From: Clostridium hydrogeniformans DSM 21757
GTDB taxonomy: Bacteria; Bacillota; Clostridia; Clostridiales; Clostridiaceae
Direction: 5' to 3'
Assembly: GCF_000686705.1 (NCBI RefSeq)
Contig: NZ_JMLJ01000008.1
Span: forward strand, 1-64,000
Length of the DNA: 64,000 nt
Shown here: piece by piece, positions 8,104 through 17,777 of the stretch
Layout: every line of letters starts with the position of its first letter
Position numbering within the stretch: the first letter of the stretch is position 1
Program-made: the position numbers and the translations under genes
The notes under the pieces: model-generated
Database searches by the model: none
What the model was told of the DNA's origin: nothing
The model's input: the letters and a program-made list of their open reading frames with translations, nothing else

Positions 8104-9447
8104 ATGAATTTAAGAGAATTTAAAGAATTAGTATTTGCTAAGGCAAAAGAAGAAGGATTTAGTGAATATGAGATATATTATAGCAAGAAAGATAACCTTG
8201 AAATTAGTATATATGAATCAGAGATGGATAAGTATTCAGTAAATACTACTATGGGAGTAGGCTTTAGAGGGATATTTAATGAAAATATGGGATATGCCTT
8301 TAGTGAAATACTAGATGAAGAGGCAGCAAATATGCTAGTGGAAAAGTCAAAGGAAAATGCATTGCTTATAGAAAAGGAAGAAAAGGAGTTTATATTTGGA
8401 GAAAAAGAAAACTATGAAGAGGTAAAATCCTTTGATGAAGAATTAAATAAAACTGCTGTAAGTGAAAAAATAGCATTAGCATTAGAGTTAGAGAAGGAAG
8501 GAAAATCTGCTGATGAAAGAATTATAAAAGTAGCAGACTGCTTTTATACTGATGAGAATATGGAATGCGGCATAATTAATTCTAAAGGATTAGACCTTTA
8601 TTATAGATTTAATAAGGCTTTAGCTTACTTATCTTCTGTAATTAAAGATGGTGATGAGATGAGAGATGGAAGCGAGTATATTTTCGCATCAACTCTTAAG
8701 GATATAAATTCTAAGGAAATAGCTAAAAGTGCTGCAGAGGATGTTTTAGGTAAATTAAATGGGGATACCATAGAATCAGGTAAATATAGGGTAGCAATTG
8801 AAAATAGAGCTATGGCATCCCTACTTTCAGCCTTTATAGATTCTTTTAATGGAGAAGATGTTCAAAAGGGACTATCTCTTCTTAAGGATAAACTTTCTGA
8901 AACCATAGCATCTACCATAGTAAATCTAGTAGATGATCCTCTTAAAAGTGATGGACTTAACTCAAGACCTTTTGATGATGAGGGAGTTCCAACCTATAAG
9001 AAATATCTAATTAAAGAAGGAAAACTAAATACATTTATGCATAATCTATCTACAGCTAATAAGGCAGGGATTAAAACCACAGGAAATGCTTATAGAGCTT
9101 CTTATTCTTCATCAGTAACAGTAGCTCCATCTAATTGTTATATTGAAGAAGGTAATGTTTCAAAAGACGATCTTCTTAAAGAAGTTAAAGATGGATTACT
9201 TATAACTGAATTTAATGGAATACATTCAGGGGCTAATGGAATAACAGGGGATTTTTCTTTAGCAGCCAGTGGATTCTTAATAAAAGATGGAAATAAGGAT
9301 AGACCTGTAGAACAAATAACAGTGGCAGGAAACTTCTTTAGTTTAATAAAAGATATAGAACTTATAGGAGATGACTTAAAATTTGATTTTTCTAAGTTCG
9401 GAAGCCCTACGGTAGTTGTAAGAGAACTGTCTATAGCAGGTAAGTAA
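8104..9447 (+). CDS. tldE: TldE/PmbA, partner subunit of TldD
   Basis: The 447-residue protein belongs to the same family as the upstream gene product but lacks the HExxxH zinc motif, which is what distinguishes TldE (PmbA). Family blocks visible include FDDEGVPT near residue 290, AYRASYSSSVTVAPSN and the C-terminal GSPTVVVRELSIAGK. It forms the structural half of the TldD/E protease. GGAGGGG lies before the ATG. It is the last gene of the two-gene operon. Confidence 0.94.
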   Translation: MNLREFKELVFAKAKEEGFSEYEIYYSKKDNLEISIYESEMDKYSVNTTMGVGFRGIFNENMGYAFSEILDEEAANMLVEKSKENALLIEKEEKEFIFGEKENYEEVKSFDEELNKTAVSEKIALALELEKEGKSADERIIKVADCFYTDENMECGIINSKGLDLYYRFNKALAYLSSVIKDGDEMRDGSEYIFASTLKDINSKEIAKSAAEDVLGKLNGDTIESGKYRVAIENRAMASLLSAFIDSFNGEDVQKGLSLLKDKLSETIASTIVNLVDDPLKSDGLNSRPFDDEGVPTYKKYLIKEGKLNTFMHNLSTANKAGIKTTGNAYRASYSSSVTVAPSNCYIEEGNVSKDDLLKEVKDGLLITEFNGIHSGANGITGDFSLAASGFLIKDGNKDRPVEQITVAGNFFSLIKDIELIGDDLKFDFSKFGSPTVVVRELSIAGK

Positions 9448-9531
9448 AATTAAGTTACTCTAGAGTGTGAATATTAAGGTGAGTAAATTTATATTATATA
9501 ATTTAATAAGACTAATAGATTAAAGTAGAGA

Positions 9532-9571
9532 GGGTTTACTACTGTATGTATAGGGTAGTAAATCCTTTTTT
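9532..9571 (+). terminator. Terminator of tldD-tldE
   Basis: GGGTTTACTAC pairs with GTAGTAAATCC (one G-T wobble) around a 12-base loop, followed by six T. Confidence 0.88.
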
Positions 9572-9686
9572 ATATTAAACCAAGGTATAGGTTTTTAGAT
9601 TGACTCTTAACTTATACGTGCACTTTAAATCCTTTAAAACCTTAGAGATTAAGTAGTGAATAAGATAAATTTTTAATCAAAAACCT

Positions 9687-9795
9687 TATATAGGATTTTA
9701 AGTTTTAAAATTAATTTATATACATGACTAAAGTAAGATAAATGAAGAAAATTTTTAATGAATAGGCTAAGGACTCATCGTAAAACTTTATATTA
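9687..9795 (+). repeat. Dispersed inverted-repeat element, copy A
   Basis: The segment opens with TATATAGGATTTTAA and closes with TAAAACTTTATATTA, imperfect inverted ends. Its interior (AAGTTTTAAAATTAATTTATA, TAAAGTAAGATAAA, ATTTTTAATGAATA as separate blocks) matches the reverse complement of the element at 36306-36412 and the element at 15706-15848. It contains no gene and looks like a small non-autonomous mobile element. The rest of the 540-base gap around it is AT-rich; only a similar TCTTAACTTATAC stretch near 9605 also resembles the other copies. Confidence 0.6.
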
Positions 9796-9987
9796 GCTAA
9801 GGACATAAGTCAATATTTTTAACTAATTAAAGAATTTGAGAATTTATAAATTTTATAATTACTCTTCAATTAAAATAAGTCTTAAAATGGTAAATTAAAA
9901 AACAAATAAGGTGTAATTAATATATAATTAAGTTTTGTATAGAGAAATTAATGGTATAATTATATAAAATAAGTTAGGAGGAAACAG

Positions 9988-10503
9988 ATGATAGCACTTC
10001 AAGGAGAAAATATAATCCTTATAATTATTTTATTACTACTATTGTATATAGTAGTAAAGTTTATAAAGGGATTAATAAAGTTTATATTAATTGTCTTTCT
10101 TATATTTACTGTAGGATTTAGTGCATATAATCTATTAATAGTAAAGAAGCCTTTAAGTTATGAAATAAATAGGTACAAGGTTGAGTATTCTTATTATAAA
10201 GAAATATCTAAAACTACAGGAAAAGTATTCAATCTTGTTAATAATATAAAGGAAGATAAGAACACAAAAGAGTCCATAGAAGAACTTAAAAAAGAGAGAA
10301 ATAAGGTTGCACTTTTAGATCATAGTAATGAAAGTGAAATTATTCATAATAAATACCTAGGGGCATTGGATAGTATTATCTCTATAAGCAAAAATAGCAA
10401 TACTTATGGAGAGGCTAAGGACAAGTTAGATAAGGGCTTAAAGGAACTTAATATAAGTTTAAAGGATTTAATATTTATTAATAAAGAAAATAGACCAAGG
10501 TAA
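9988..10503 (+). CDS. Small membrane protein of unknown function
   Basis: The 171-residue protein has two adjacent hydrophobic segments (about residues 9-25 and 31-52) and then a hydrophilic, helix-prone Lys/Glu/Asn-rich tail of about 115 residues with no recognised motif. TTAGGAGG lies seven bases before the ATG. The gene has no close partner: a repeat-containing gap lies before it and a convergent gene after it. I do not recognise the family. A TATAAT sequence sits about 28 bases before the start codon. Confidence 0.75.
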   Translation: MIALQGENIILIIILLLLLYIVVKFIKGLIKFILIVFLIFTVGFSAYNLLIVKKPLSYEINRYKVEYSYYKEISKTTGKVFNLVNNIKEDKNTKESIEELKKERNKVALLDHSNESEIIHNKYLGALDSIISISKNSNTYGEAKDKLDKGLKELNISLKDLIFINKENRPR

Positions 10504-10524
10504 ACCCTTGGTCTATTTTTTTTA
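10488..10524. terminator. Bidirectional terminator between convergent genes
   Basis: ATAGACCAAGG pairs with CCTTGGTCTAT around a five-base loop, followed by eight T on the plus strand. The left arm overlaps the last codons of the upstream gene, and the T run reaches the stop codon of the minus-strand gene. Confidence 0.9.
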
Positions 10525-12375
10525 TTTTTTATAGTAATTTTTAAAGTAATTACTCTTTATTAACTTATCAGCTAGGTCAAGGCCTTGTATAGCATGTTCT
10601 TTTTCTTCTTCTGTAAATTCTCCAACTACAGTTCTATTAGTTAAAACTGAATAATTTTTCTTAGAGTTTACAAGAACCTTACCCATGGTTGAATCCTCAA
10701 AGTCCTCTCTAGGAACTCCCATTAGATACAATAAAGTTGGCATTATATCTACTTGTCCACCAATTAAATCAAATTGTTTTCCTTCAGTAGCGTTTTTATC
10801 GTATATTATTAGAGGAATATCCCAAGTTACCTCTTTCCACCAATCTTCTTGATTAGATAAGGTAGCTATCTTATCATTATAATATTTGTGAACTCCTGTA
10901 TGGTCACCTTCTATGACTACAACAGAATTGTCAAGGATACCTTCTTTTTCTAAAGAATCTAAGAATAAACCAAGCTGAGTATCTGTATAGTTTATACTTT
11001 GGAAATAACCACCTAGATGGTTTTCATCTAACTCTTTAGATAGATTTAGTTTTTTATATTCTTCAGGTAAGTCAAAAGGTCCATGACTTGTTAGAGTAAC
11101 CATAAAGGAATAGAAAGGATCCTTTTGCTCCTTTAACATAGGTACTATTTGCTTGAAATAGGAACCATCGCTTAAACCAAGACCTATGGTTTCATCTATA
11201 TTAAAGTTATAATAATCTACTAGCTTATCAAAGCCTATTCCCCTTAATCCTTCCATCCAGTTCCAGAAAGGTCCTTTATCTGGGTGAATACCTATGGTGG
11301 AATACCCCATAGCCTCTAAGTGATTAGGTAAAGAGTTATAGGTGTTATTTGAATATCCAAAGAATGTACTACCTTGTCTTAAAGGATACATAGAGGTATT
11401 TACCATTAAATCTGAGTCTGAACTTGTACCTTCATTAACTTGTTCCTTTATGTGAGGGAAGTAAGTACTCTTTGAAAGCAGTTTGTTAAGGTTAGGAGTG
11501 ATCTCTTGACCATCGATCTTTTGATTTATAACAAAGGATTCAAGAGATTCCCATTGAATCACTATTAAATTTTTACCTTTATACATTCCCTTATATTCAT
11601 TGTCAGGAAGGTCTTCTTTTTTCTTATCAAACCAAGTATTAATTTCTTCAAGTTCATTATCAGATAAATTATAAGGTTTAGAATCCTTATATACTTGATA
11701 TACATTAAATACATGGTATCCTATAGGTGAAAAATACTTAACAGTGTCATTAGGATCATACATTCCATATATGTAGCTACCTGATACATCCTTTTTAAGT
11801 ACATTGGTCATAAAAGGAATATATGCAAGGTATGAAATTCCTAAAATTAAACATAGAAAGAATAAAGATACTTTTCTTTTACCTTCTTTATAAAAATTCC
11901 TTAATTTTATTGAAAGAATTAAAAGTATCACTATATCTACTACAAAGATTAAATCTATAAATCCCATCATAGAAAATATAGAGCCAGATAGATTATCTAA
12001 GTTAGCAGTTTGTTTTACTATTGTTAAAGATGGTACTGTTTTAAATCCTCTAAAATACCAAAGATCCATTAGGATTAAAAGTGTTAAGAAAAAATTTATT
12101 CCTATTAAGTACCAAAGCTTACCTTTATTTTTAAATAAAAAATAAAAGCACATAAAACATAGAATAAAAGCACCATAATATTTAAAGAAATAAGATGCTT
12201 GTCCATAGCCTAACGAAAAATTTAGACTATATACATTCTCATTAAGAGTAAATCCTAAGTAAATTGCACACTTTATTACTAATGATAAAAGTGTAAATAT
12301 AAAAAGGCTTCCTCTTATAATGTGTGATTTTTCTAATGTGTTAATTCTCGTAGATATGTAAGGTTTTAAATTCAT
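10522..12375 (-). CDS. LTA-synthase-type phosphoglycerol transferase (sulfatase fold)
   Basis: The 617-residue protein has five N-terminal membrane segments (about 22-40, 60-82, 88-105, 138-156 and 168-188) and a large extracellular sulfatase-fold domain. Catalytic features match LtaS: E276 in IQWESLE as metal ligand, T317 in EGTSSDSD as nucleophile, and the later GDHTG and H motifs. LtaS-type enzymes move glycerol phosphate from phosphatidylglycerol to a growing teichoic-acid chain. It could be a polymerase or a primase or modifying paralogue; the sequence alone does not decide. GAGGATGAT precedes the ATG. It is monocistronic. Confidence 0.9.
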   Translation of the reverse strand: MNLKPYISTRINTLEKSHIIRGSLFIFTLLSLVIKCAIYLGFTLNENVYSLNFSLGYGQASYFFKYYGAFILCFMCFYFLFKNKGKLWYLIGINFFLTLLILMDLWYFRGFKTVPSLTIVKQTANLDNLSGSIFSMMGFIDLIFVVDIVILLILSIKLRNFYKEGKRKVSLFFLCLILGISYLAYIPFMTNVLKKDVSGSYIYGMYDPNDTVKYFSPIGYHVFNVYQVYKDSKPYNLSDNELEEINTWFDKKKEDLPDNEYKGMYKGKNLIVIQWESLESFVINQKIDGQEITPNLNKLLSKSTYFPHIKEQVNEGTSSDSDLMVNTSMYPLRQGSTFFGYSNNTYNSLPNHLEAMGYSTIGIHPDKGPFWNWMEGLRGIGFDKLVDYYNFNIDETIGLGLSDGSYFKQIVPMLKEQKDPFYSFMVTLTSHGPFDLPEEYKKLNLSKELDENHLGGYFQSINYTDTQLGLFLDSLEKEGILDNSVVVIEGDHTGVHKYYNDKIATLSNQEDWWKEVTWDIPLIIYDKNATEGKQFDLIGGQVDIMPTLLYLMGVPREDFEDSTMGKVLVNSKKNYSVLTNRTVVGEFTEEEKEHAIQGLDLADKLIKSNYFKNYYKK

Positions 12376-12592
12376 ATTATCATCCTCTACTTAATAATTT
12401 TGCTTAATAAATTATATTATAAATATGAAGGGAAATCAAATAAATTGCCATGGAAAGTCTAAAAGAGGAAAAACTTATTGAACAAATTGATAGATGGATG
12501 GTTTAGTATTAGTACAATAAATAATCACATTAAAAATTTATGATATAATAAGGGTGTAAATAATATATAAATGTAAAAAAGGTGGGAAAAAT

Positions 12593-13168
12593 ATGCATAT
12601 AATAGATTGTAAGGGATTAAAATGTCCAACTCCTTTAATAAACACAAAAAAGTATTTTGACTCTATAGAAGAAGGAAAAGCAAAGGTTATAGTTGATAAT
12701 GAAGTAGCTAAAAATAATATAGTAAAATTCACAGAAAGTAATGGATTCACATATGAGGTTACAGAAGATAATAATTTATTTGAGATAGTTATAGGTAAGG
12801 AAGAGTGTAATTGTGCTCCTATGGAACTTACAGAGGACTTAACTATTGTTGTAAGTTCTGATAAGTTAGGGGAGGGAGACGACACCTTAGGAGAGACCTT
12901 AATGAAGAGTTATTTCTTTGCTTTAAGTGAAAGTGATAATCTACCTAAAACCTTAATTTTTATGAATGGTGGAGTAAAACTTACAGTAGAAGGTTCACCA
13001 TGTCTTGAAGGTATAGTAAAACTACATGAAAGAGGAGTAGAGATCTTAAGCTGCGGTACATGTTTAGATTTCTTTGGAATAAAAGAGAAATTAGCCATTG
13101 GAGAAATATCTAATATGTATACTATAGTAGAAAAGATGAACAAATCTAAAAATACAATTAAGTTATAA
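12593..13168 (+). CDS. yedF: YedF: TusA-like plus DsrE-like selenium/sulfur-transfer protein
   Basis: The 191-residue protein has an N-terminal TusA/SirA domain (about 1-70) with CKGLKCPTPL (C6 and C11) and a C-terminal DsrE-like domain (about 80-185) with SCGTCLDF (C154, C157). This two-domain arrangement is YedF, often found in organisms that use selenium. No selD, selA or selB lies in the window, so the link to selenium is from family knowledge only. AAGGTGGG precedes the ATG. A terminator follows directly. Confidence 0.9.
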   Translation: MHIIDCKGLKCPTPLINTKKYFDSIEEGKAKVIVDNEVAKNNIVKFTESNGFTYEVTEDNNLFEIVIGKEECNCAPMELTEDLTIVVSSDKLGEGDDTLGETLMKSYFFALSESDNLPKTLIFMNGGVKLTVEGSPCLEGIVKLHERGVEILSCGTCLDFFGIKEKLAIGEISNMYTIVEKMNKSKNTIKL

Positions 13169-13189
13169 TATCATTAACTTATATAATAT

Positions 13190-13252
13190 AATAAAAAGAG
13201 CTGCTATGAAAATAGAAATTACTTTCTGAATTGATAGCAACTCTTTTTATTA
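13190..13252 (+). terminator. Terminator after yedF
   Basis: AATAAAAAGAGCTGCTAT pairs with ATAGCAACTCTTTTTATT (one mismatch) across a long loop. The arm itself supplies the T run on both strands. Confidence 0.75.
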
Positions 13253-13575
13253 TATTCAAAAATAAAGTTTTAAAATTCAATAATTAGTAACCGTATTTTA
13301 AAGATTATACTGAAAATATGTGGTATAAATTAGTACTATATATAAATTAAGAATACTACTTTTATTTATTATAAGGTCATATAAAAAGTTATTTTTAAAA
13401 TTAGGTTTAATTTATAAAAAAAAGATAATAAAGTAAAACATAAGAATAAGAAAATAATAATATAACAAAATTAGTAGATAAAAGGCAAAAAGTATATTAT
13501 AATAATCATATGGTATAACACAATTACTAAAATAGGATTAAATATAATTATTGTTAAGTTTTTGGAGGGATAATA
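13253..13575. other. AT-rich gap before fbp
   Basis: No gene, repeat or RNA structure was recognised in this stretch. It presumably carries the fbp promoter. Confidence 0.6.
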
Positions 13576-15567
13576 ATGGCATTTTTAGATGAGCCAATGG
13601 CAGAAGAGATAAAGGCAGATTTAAGGTATTTAAATCTTTTAGCTAATCAATATCCTACTATAGATGCAGCTAGTACTGAGATAATAAATCTTCAAGCAAT
13701 ATTAAACTTACCAAAGGGAACAGAGCACTTTCTAACGGATATACATGGAGAATATGAACCCTTTATACATGTGTTAAAGAATGCATCAGGGGTAATTAAA
13801 AGAAAGATAGAAGATATATTTGGGATATCTTTAAGAAATTGTGAGAAGAAGACTTTAGCTACCTTAATATATTATCCAGAACAAAAATTAGAGCACATAC
13901 TAAAAGAAGAAGATAATATTGATGATTGGTATAGAATAACATTGTATAGGTTAGTAGAAATCTTAAGGCATGTTACATCAAAATATACAAGATCTAAGGT
14001 AAGAAAGGCATTACCTAAGGATTTTTCATATATAATAGAGGAATTATTACACGAACAGCCAGAGAGAGAGGATAAGGAAGAGTATTATGATGAAATAATA
14101 CAGACTATAATAAACATTGATAGGGCAAAAGAATTTATTATAGCCATATCAAAGCTTATTCAAAGACTTGTTATAGATAGACTTCATGTTCTTGGGGATA
14201 TATATGATAGAGGACCAGGAGCTCATATAATATTAGATACCTTAATGGATTATCACTCTGTGGATATACAATGGGGAAATCATGATATACTTTGGATGGG
14301 GGCGGCAGCAGGGTCTGAAGTATGTATTGCAAACGTTTTGAGAATACAGGCAAGATATGCTAATTTAGATACCATAGAAGATGGATATGGTATAAATATG
14401 TTGCCCTTAGCTACCTTTGCTTTAGATTTTTATAAAAATGATACTTGTACAAATTTTAAGCCTAAGTTTGATACTGAGAAAGAATATACTATGAAGGAAA
14501 TTCAATTAATCTCTAAAATGCATAAGGCTATAGCTGTAATACAATTTAAACTAGAGGGAGAAATTATAAAAAGAAGACCAGAGTTTAATATGGCTCATAG
14601 AATGATACTTAATAATATAGATTTTGAAAAAGGAACCATAGATTTATATGGAAAAACCTATAAGTTAAATGATACTAACTTCCCAACAATAGATCCTAAA
14701 AATCCATATGCCTTAACTAAGGAGGAAAAGGATCTAGTGGATAAGTTAAAGTCATCCTTTATAAATAGTGAAAAGTTACAGAAACATATAACCTTTTTAT
14801 TTGCTAAAGGGAGTATGTACCTTATATATAATTCTAATCTTCTTTTTCATGGGTGTGTACCTTTAAATGAGGATGGTACCATAAGAAAAATAAAGATAGG
14901 AAATAAAGAATTTAAGGGAAGATCTCTTTTAGATGAGTTTGAAACCTATGCAAGAGAAGGATATTTTCATCATAGTAATCCTAAGGCAAAGCTTTATGGA
15001 ATGGATATGATGTGGTATTTATGGACAGGCAGTAACTCACCTCTCTTTGGAAAGGATAAGATGACTACTTTTGAAAGATATTTTATAGATGATAAGACTT
15101 GTCATAAGGAAGAGAAGAATGCTTATTATAAGCTAAGAGATGATGAAAATATGTGTAATTTAGTGTTAGAAGACTTCGGATTAGATCCGAGCAGTACCCA
15201 TATAATAAATGGGCACGTACCAGTAGAAAAGAAGAATGGAGAAAGTCCAATAAAGGCAGGAGGAAAGCTTCTTGTTATAGATGGAGGGTTCTCAAGGGCA
15301 TATCAATCTAAAACTGGAATGGCAGGATATACATTAATATATAATTCCTTTGGACTTCAACTTGTAAGTCATGAGCCTTTTAAATCTATAGATACTGCCA
15401 TAAAGGAAGAAACTGATATACTATCTACTATGGTTATATTAGAAAAGGTAGTAGAAAGAAAAAGAGTGGGAGATACTGATGTGGGAGACGAGCTTAAAAA
15501 GCAGATTAAAGATTTAAAACTCTTGCTTTCTGCTTATAGAAAAGGACTTATAAAAGAAAAAAGATAG
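13576..15567 (+). CDS. fbp: Fructose-1,6-bisphosphatase, class III
   Basis: This 663-residue enzyme has the length and sequence of the Firmicutes class III family, which uses a calcineurin-like metallophosphatase core. Metal-site motifs are visible in order: LTDIHGE (D55, H57), [15 protein letters not shown], and NGHVPV near residue 550. It hydrolyses fructose-1,6-bisphosphate to fructose-6-phosphate in gluconeogenesis and is the reverse partner of the PPi-type phosphofructokinase also in this window. TTGGAGGG lies eight bases before the ATG. It is a single-gene unit closed by a hairpin. Confidence 0.97.
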   Translation: MAFLDEPMAEEIKADLRYLNLLANQYPTIDAASTEIINLQAILNLPKGTEHFLTDIHGEYEPFIHVLKNASGVIKRKIEDIFGISLRNCEKKTLATLIYYPEQKLEHILKEEDNIDDWYRITLYRLVEILRHVTSKYTRSKVRKALPKDFSYIIEELLHEQPEREDKEEYYDEIIQTIINIDRAKEFIIAISKLIQRLVIDRLHVLGDIYDRGPGAHIILDTLMDYHSVDIQWGNHDILWMGAAAGSEVCIANVLRIQARYANLDTIEDGYGINMLPLATFALDFYKNDTCTNFKPKFDTEKEYTMKEIQLISKMHKAIAVIQFKLEGEIIKRRPEFNMAHRMILNNIDFEKGTIDLYGKTYKLNDTNFPTIDPKNPYALTKEEKDLVDKLKSSFINSEKLQKHITFLFAKGSMYLIYNSNLLFHGCVPLNEDGTIRKIKIGNKEFKGRSLLDEFETYAREGYFHHSNPKAKLYGMDMMWYLWTGSNSPLFGKDKMTTFERYFIDDKTCHKEEKNAYYKLRDDENMCNLVLEDFGLDPSSTHIINGHVPVEKKNGESPIKAGGKLLVIDGGFSRAYQSKTGMAGYTLIYNSFGLQLVSHEPFKSIDTAIKEETDILSTMVILEKVVERKRVGDTDVGDELKKQIKDLKLLLSAYRKGLIKEKR

Positions 15568-15569
15568 TT

Positions 15570-15636
15570 AATAAGGTTCAACTATATTCACAAAGAGAAG
15601 AGACTCTAAGTGGGGATAGTAGGACCTTATTTTTAT
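15570..15636 (+). terminator. Terminator after fbp
   Basis: AATAAGGTTCAACTAT pairs with ATAGTAGGACCTTATT with two mismatches and a long loop, followed by TTTTATT. It starts two bases after the stop codon. Confidence 0.65.
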
Positions 15637-15705
15637 TACTGTAGAAAATTCATATAATATAAGATATCTTAAAGAGTTTGTAAAAAATAAGATTCTTAAA
15701 GGATT

Positions 15706-15848
15706 TATAGGGTCTTAATCTTACTGATTAACTTACACATACATTAAATCTTTTAAGTTTTAGACTTAATTTATACATCTATCCAAATAAAGATAAATCA
15801 AGGATATTTTTAAGGAGTAAGTTAAGTGTTTATGTAAAAAACCCTATA
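15706..15848 (+). repeat. Dispersed inverted-repeat element, copy B
   Basis: The ends are TATAGGGT and ACCCTATA, exact inverted repeats. The interior TTTTAAG...ACTTAATTTATACA, AAATAAAGATAAA and ATTTTTAAGGAGTAAGTTAAG aligns with the copies near 9.7 and 36.3 kb in the same orientation as the first. At 143 bases it is longer than copies A and C, with an extra block near its left end. There is no gene inside. The rest of the 600-base gap before nupC is AT-rich and otherwise featureless, except a 10-codon frame at 16117-16149. Confidence 0.6.
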
Positions 15849-16174
15849 GTAGCTTTAACTTAGAAACTTTTTAATAAGGTGTTATAAATTTACTTTAGGA
15901 TAAAAAGATTATAAAACATAGGTGTTTATCTAAAAGAATAGTTCTGGGTAGGAAAATAGGGGAATAAAAATTTTACATATATAAAGAAACTAAGGGATAG
16001 AATAATTATAAGGAAAATTATTAAAGTTTTAATTGAATTAAAGGTTTACATTAAAAAAATACAAAAATAATGTTGATTAGTGACGAAAAAAAGGTTATAT
16101 TAAAAAAGGTATTTTTATGAAGAGAAGTCTTTATGAAAAGCTATACTAAATACTTAGGAAAAGGAGTAGTAAGT

Positions 16175-17395
16175 TTGGAAAGATTAATCGGAATAGTTGG
16201 ATTAGTAGTATTAATTTTTATAGCCTACCTATTATCAGAAAATAAGAAAAGGATTAACTGGAGACTAGTAATATCCGGTATGATACTTCAACTTATATTT
16301 GCAATTTTAATACTTAAGGTCCCAGCAGGACAAAAGGTATTTATAGCAGCTAGTGATGTCATAAATAGCCTTCTTGAATTTACAAAAGAAGGTACTAGAT
16401 TTTTATTTGGAGACTTAGTAAATGTAGATAAGTTTGGATTTATATTTGCATTACAGGTTCTTCCAACAATAATATTCTTCTCAGCACTTATGGGAATTTT
16501 ATATTACCTAGGAATAATGCAATTTATAATATCTATAATAGCTAAAGGGCTTGCAAAGTTACTTGGTACTAGTGGAGCAGAAACAACTTCTGCTGTTGCT
16601 AATATATTTTTAAGCCAAAATGAAGCACCTTTAGTTGTTAAGCCATATATTAACAAAATGACAAGGTCAGAACTTCTTGCAATAATGACCGGAGGAATGG
16701 CAACAGTTGCAGGATCAGTTATGGCAGGTTATGTAGCCATGGGAGTTAATGCAGGACATTTACTTGCAGCAAGTATAATGGCAGCCCCAGCAGGTCTAGT
16801 TTTTGCAAAAATATTAGTTCCAGAAACTGAGGAAGCGGTTACTAAAAATGGAGTGGACATAAAGAGTGAAAATCAAAGCTCAGGAATAATTGAAGCTGCT
16901 GCCATAGGAGCAGGAGAGGGACTTCAAATAGCTCTTGGAGTAGGAGGAATGCTTCTTGCATTCATAGCTTTAATAGCTCTAGCAAATGCACTTTTAAGCT
17001 GGGTTGGATCTTTCTTTGGAGCACCATATATAACTATAAATTGGGTCTTTGGAAGATTATTTGCTCCAATAGCTTATGTTATGGGAGTACCAGCAGTTGA
17101 TGTTGTTGCTGCAGGTGACTTATTAGGACAAAAGACTGTATTAAATGAATTTGTAGCTTATTCAAGTCTTTTAGGTCTTATAAAGGAAGGAAGTCTTCAG
17201 CCTAAAACTATAGTTATGTTAACCTATGCTTTATGTGGTTTTGCGAACTTCTCATCTATAGCAGTACAAATAGGTAGTATAGGTGCTATAGCTCCAGAGA
17301 GAAGAGGAGATGTAGCAAAACTTGGACTAAAAGCTTTAGTAGGTGGGGCGCTTTCAGCATTTATGACAGCAACCATAGCAGGAATATTGTTTTAA
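16175..17395 (+). CDS. nupC: NupC-family (CNT) nucleoside transporter, paralogue 1
   Basis: The protein is a concentrative nucleoside transporter with about eight to ten membrane helices. It has the family signature GTSGAETTSAVANIFLSQNEAPLV and the C-terminal TYALCGFANFSS block. An in-frame ATG 14 codons upstream has a poor ribosome site; the TTG chosen here follows AAAGGAG by eight bases and gives 406 residues, exactly the length of the downstream paralogue, whose start aligns (MEKLVGVLG with the TTG-initiated MERLIGIVG). It should import nucleosides with Na+ or H+. It ends in its own terminator, so the two paralogues are probably separate transcripts. Confidence 0.93.
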   Translation: MERLIGIVGLVVLIFIAYLLSENKKRINWRLVISGMILQLIFAILILKVPAGQKVFIAASDVINSLLEFTKEGTRFLFGDLVNVDKFGFIFALQVLPTIIFFSALMGILYYLGIMQFIISIIAKGLAKLLGTSGAETTSAVANIFLSQNEAPLVVKPYINKMTRSELLAIMTGGMATVAGSVMAGYVAMGVNAGHLLAASIMAAPAGLVFAKILVPETEEAVTKNGVDIKSENQSSGIIEAAAIGAGEGLQIALGVGGMLLAFIALIALANALLSWVGSFFGAPYITINWVFGRLFAPIAYVMGVPAVDVVAAGDLLGQKTVLNEFVAYSSLLGLIKEGSLQPKTIVMLTYALCGFANFSSIAVQIGSIGAIAPERRGDVAKLGLKALVGGALSAFMTATIAGILF

Positions 17396-17396
17396 T

Positions 17397-17424
17397 TAAA
17401 AAAGTGGTTTTTACCACTTTTTTA
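17397..17424 (+). terminator. Terminator after the first nupC
   Basis: AAAAAGTGGT pairs with ACCACTTTTT around a TTTT loop, with further T residues after it. Confidence 0.9.
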
Positions 17425-17456
17425 TATATTTTCATAGTTTATCTTATGGCTATAAG

Positions 17457-17560
17457 CTGTAACCTCCACCCTCTAAAAGGCGGGGGATGACAGTTGCTAC
17501 AATCCTAGATTAGCTTATCTAACCTTTAGATGGTGGAAAGAACACCATCTGAAGGAAGCT
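17457..17560. other. Structured GC-richer spacer: decayed IS200/IS605-type end or structured RNA
   Basis: This segment is clearly richer in G and C than its surroundings. Hairpin 1 pairs CCTCCACC with GGCGGGGG (one mismatch, one wobble), extended by CTGT with ACAG. Hairpin 2 pairs CCTTTAGATGGTG with CACCATCTGAAGG (one wobble) around GAAAGAA, extended by GCTT with AAGC. Neither is followed by a T run. Paired subterminal hairpins are typical of IS200/IS605 elements and their gene-less derivatives, but no tnpA or tnpB is present. A leader RNA for the second nupC is the other possibility. Neither identity is proven. Confidence 0.45.
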
Positions 17561-17777
17561 TCGTTCTATAAATAAATTAAAGATATATTTATCTGGAGTT
17601 TAATAAGTCTTTGACTTTAAGAGTTTCATAATTGATTTTAAGAATAGAATTATAGAGGTATGGATAAACTTCTTCAATACTGAATTTCAGAGATTTTAGT
17701 AATGTAAAAATTAAATTTAAAGATTTAGTATTTATTTTTGTAATTAGGGGGAAATACAGTAGTAAGGAGAACATTAT

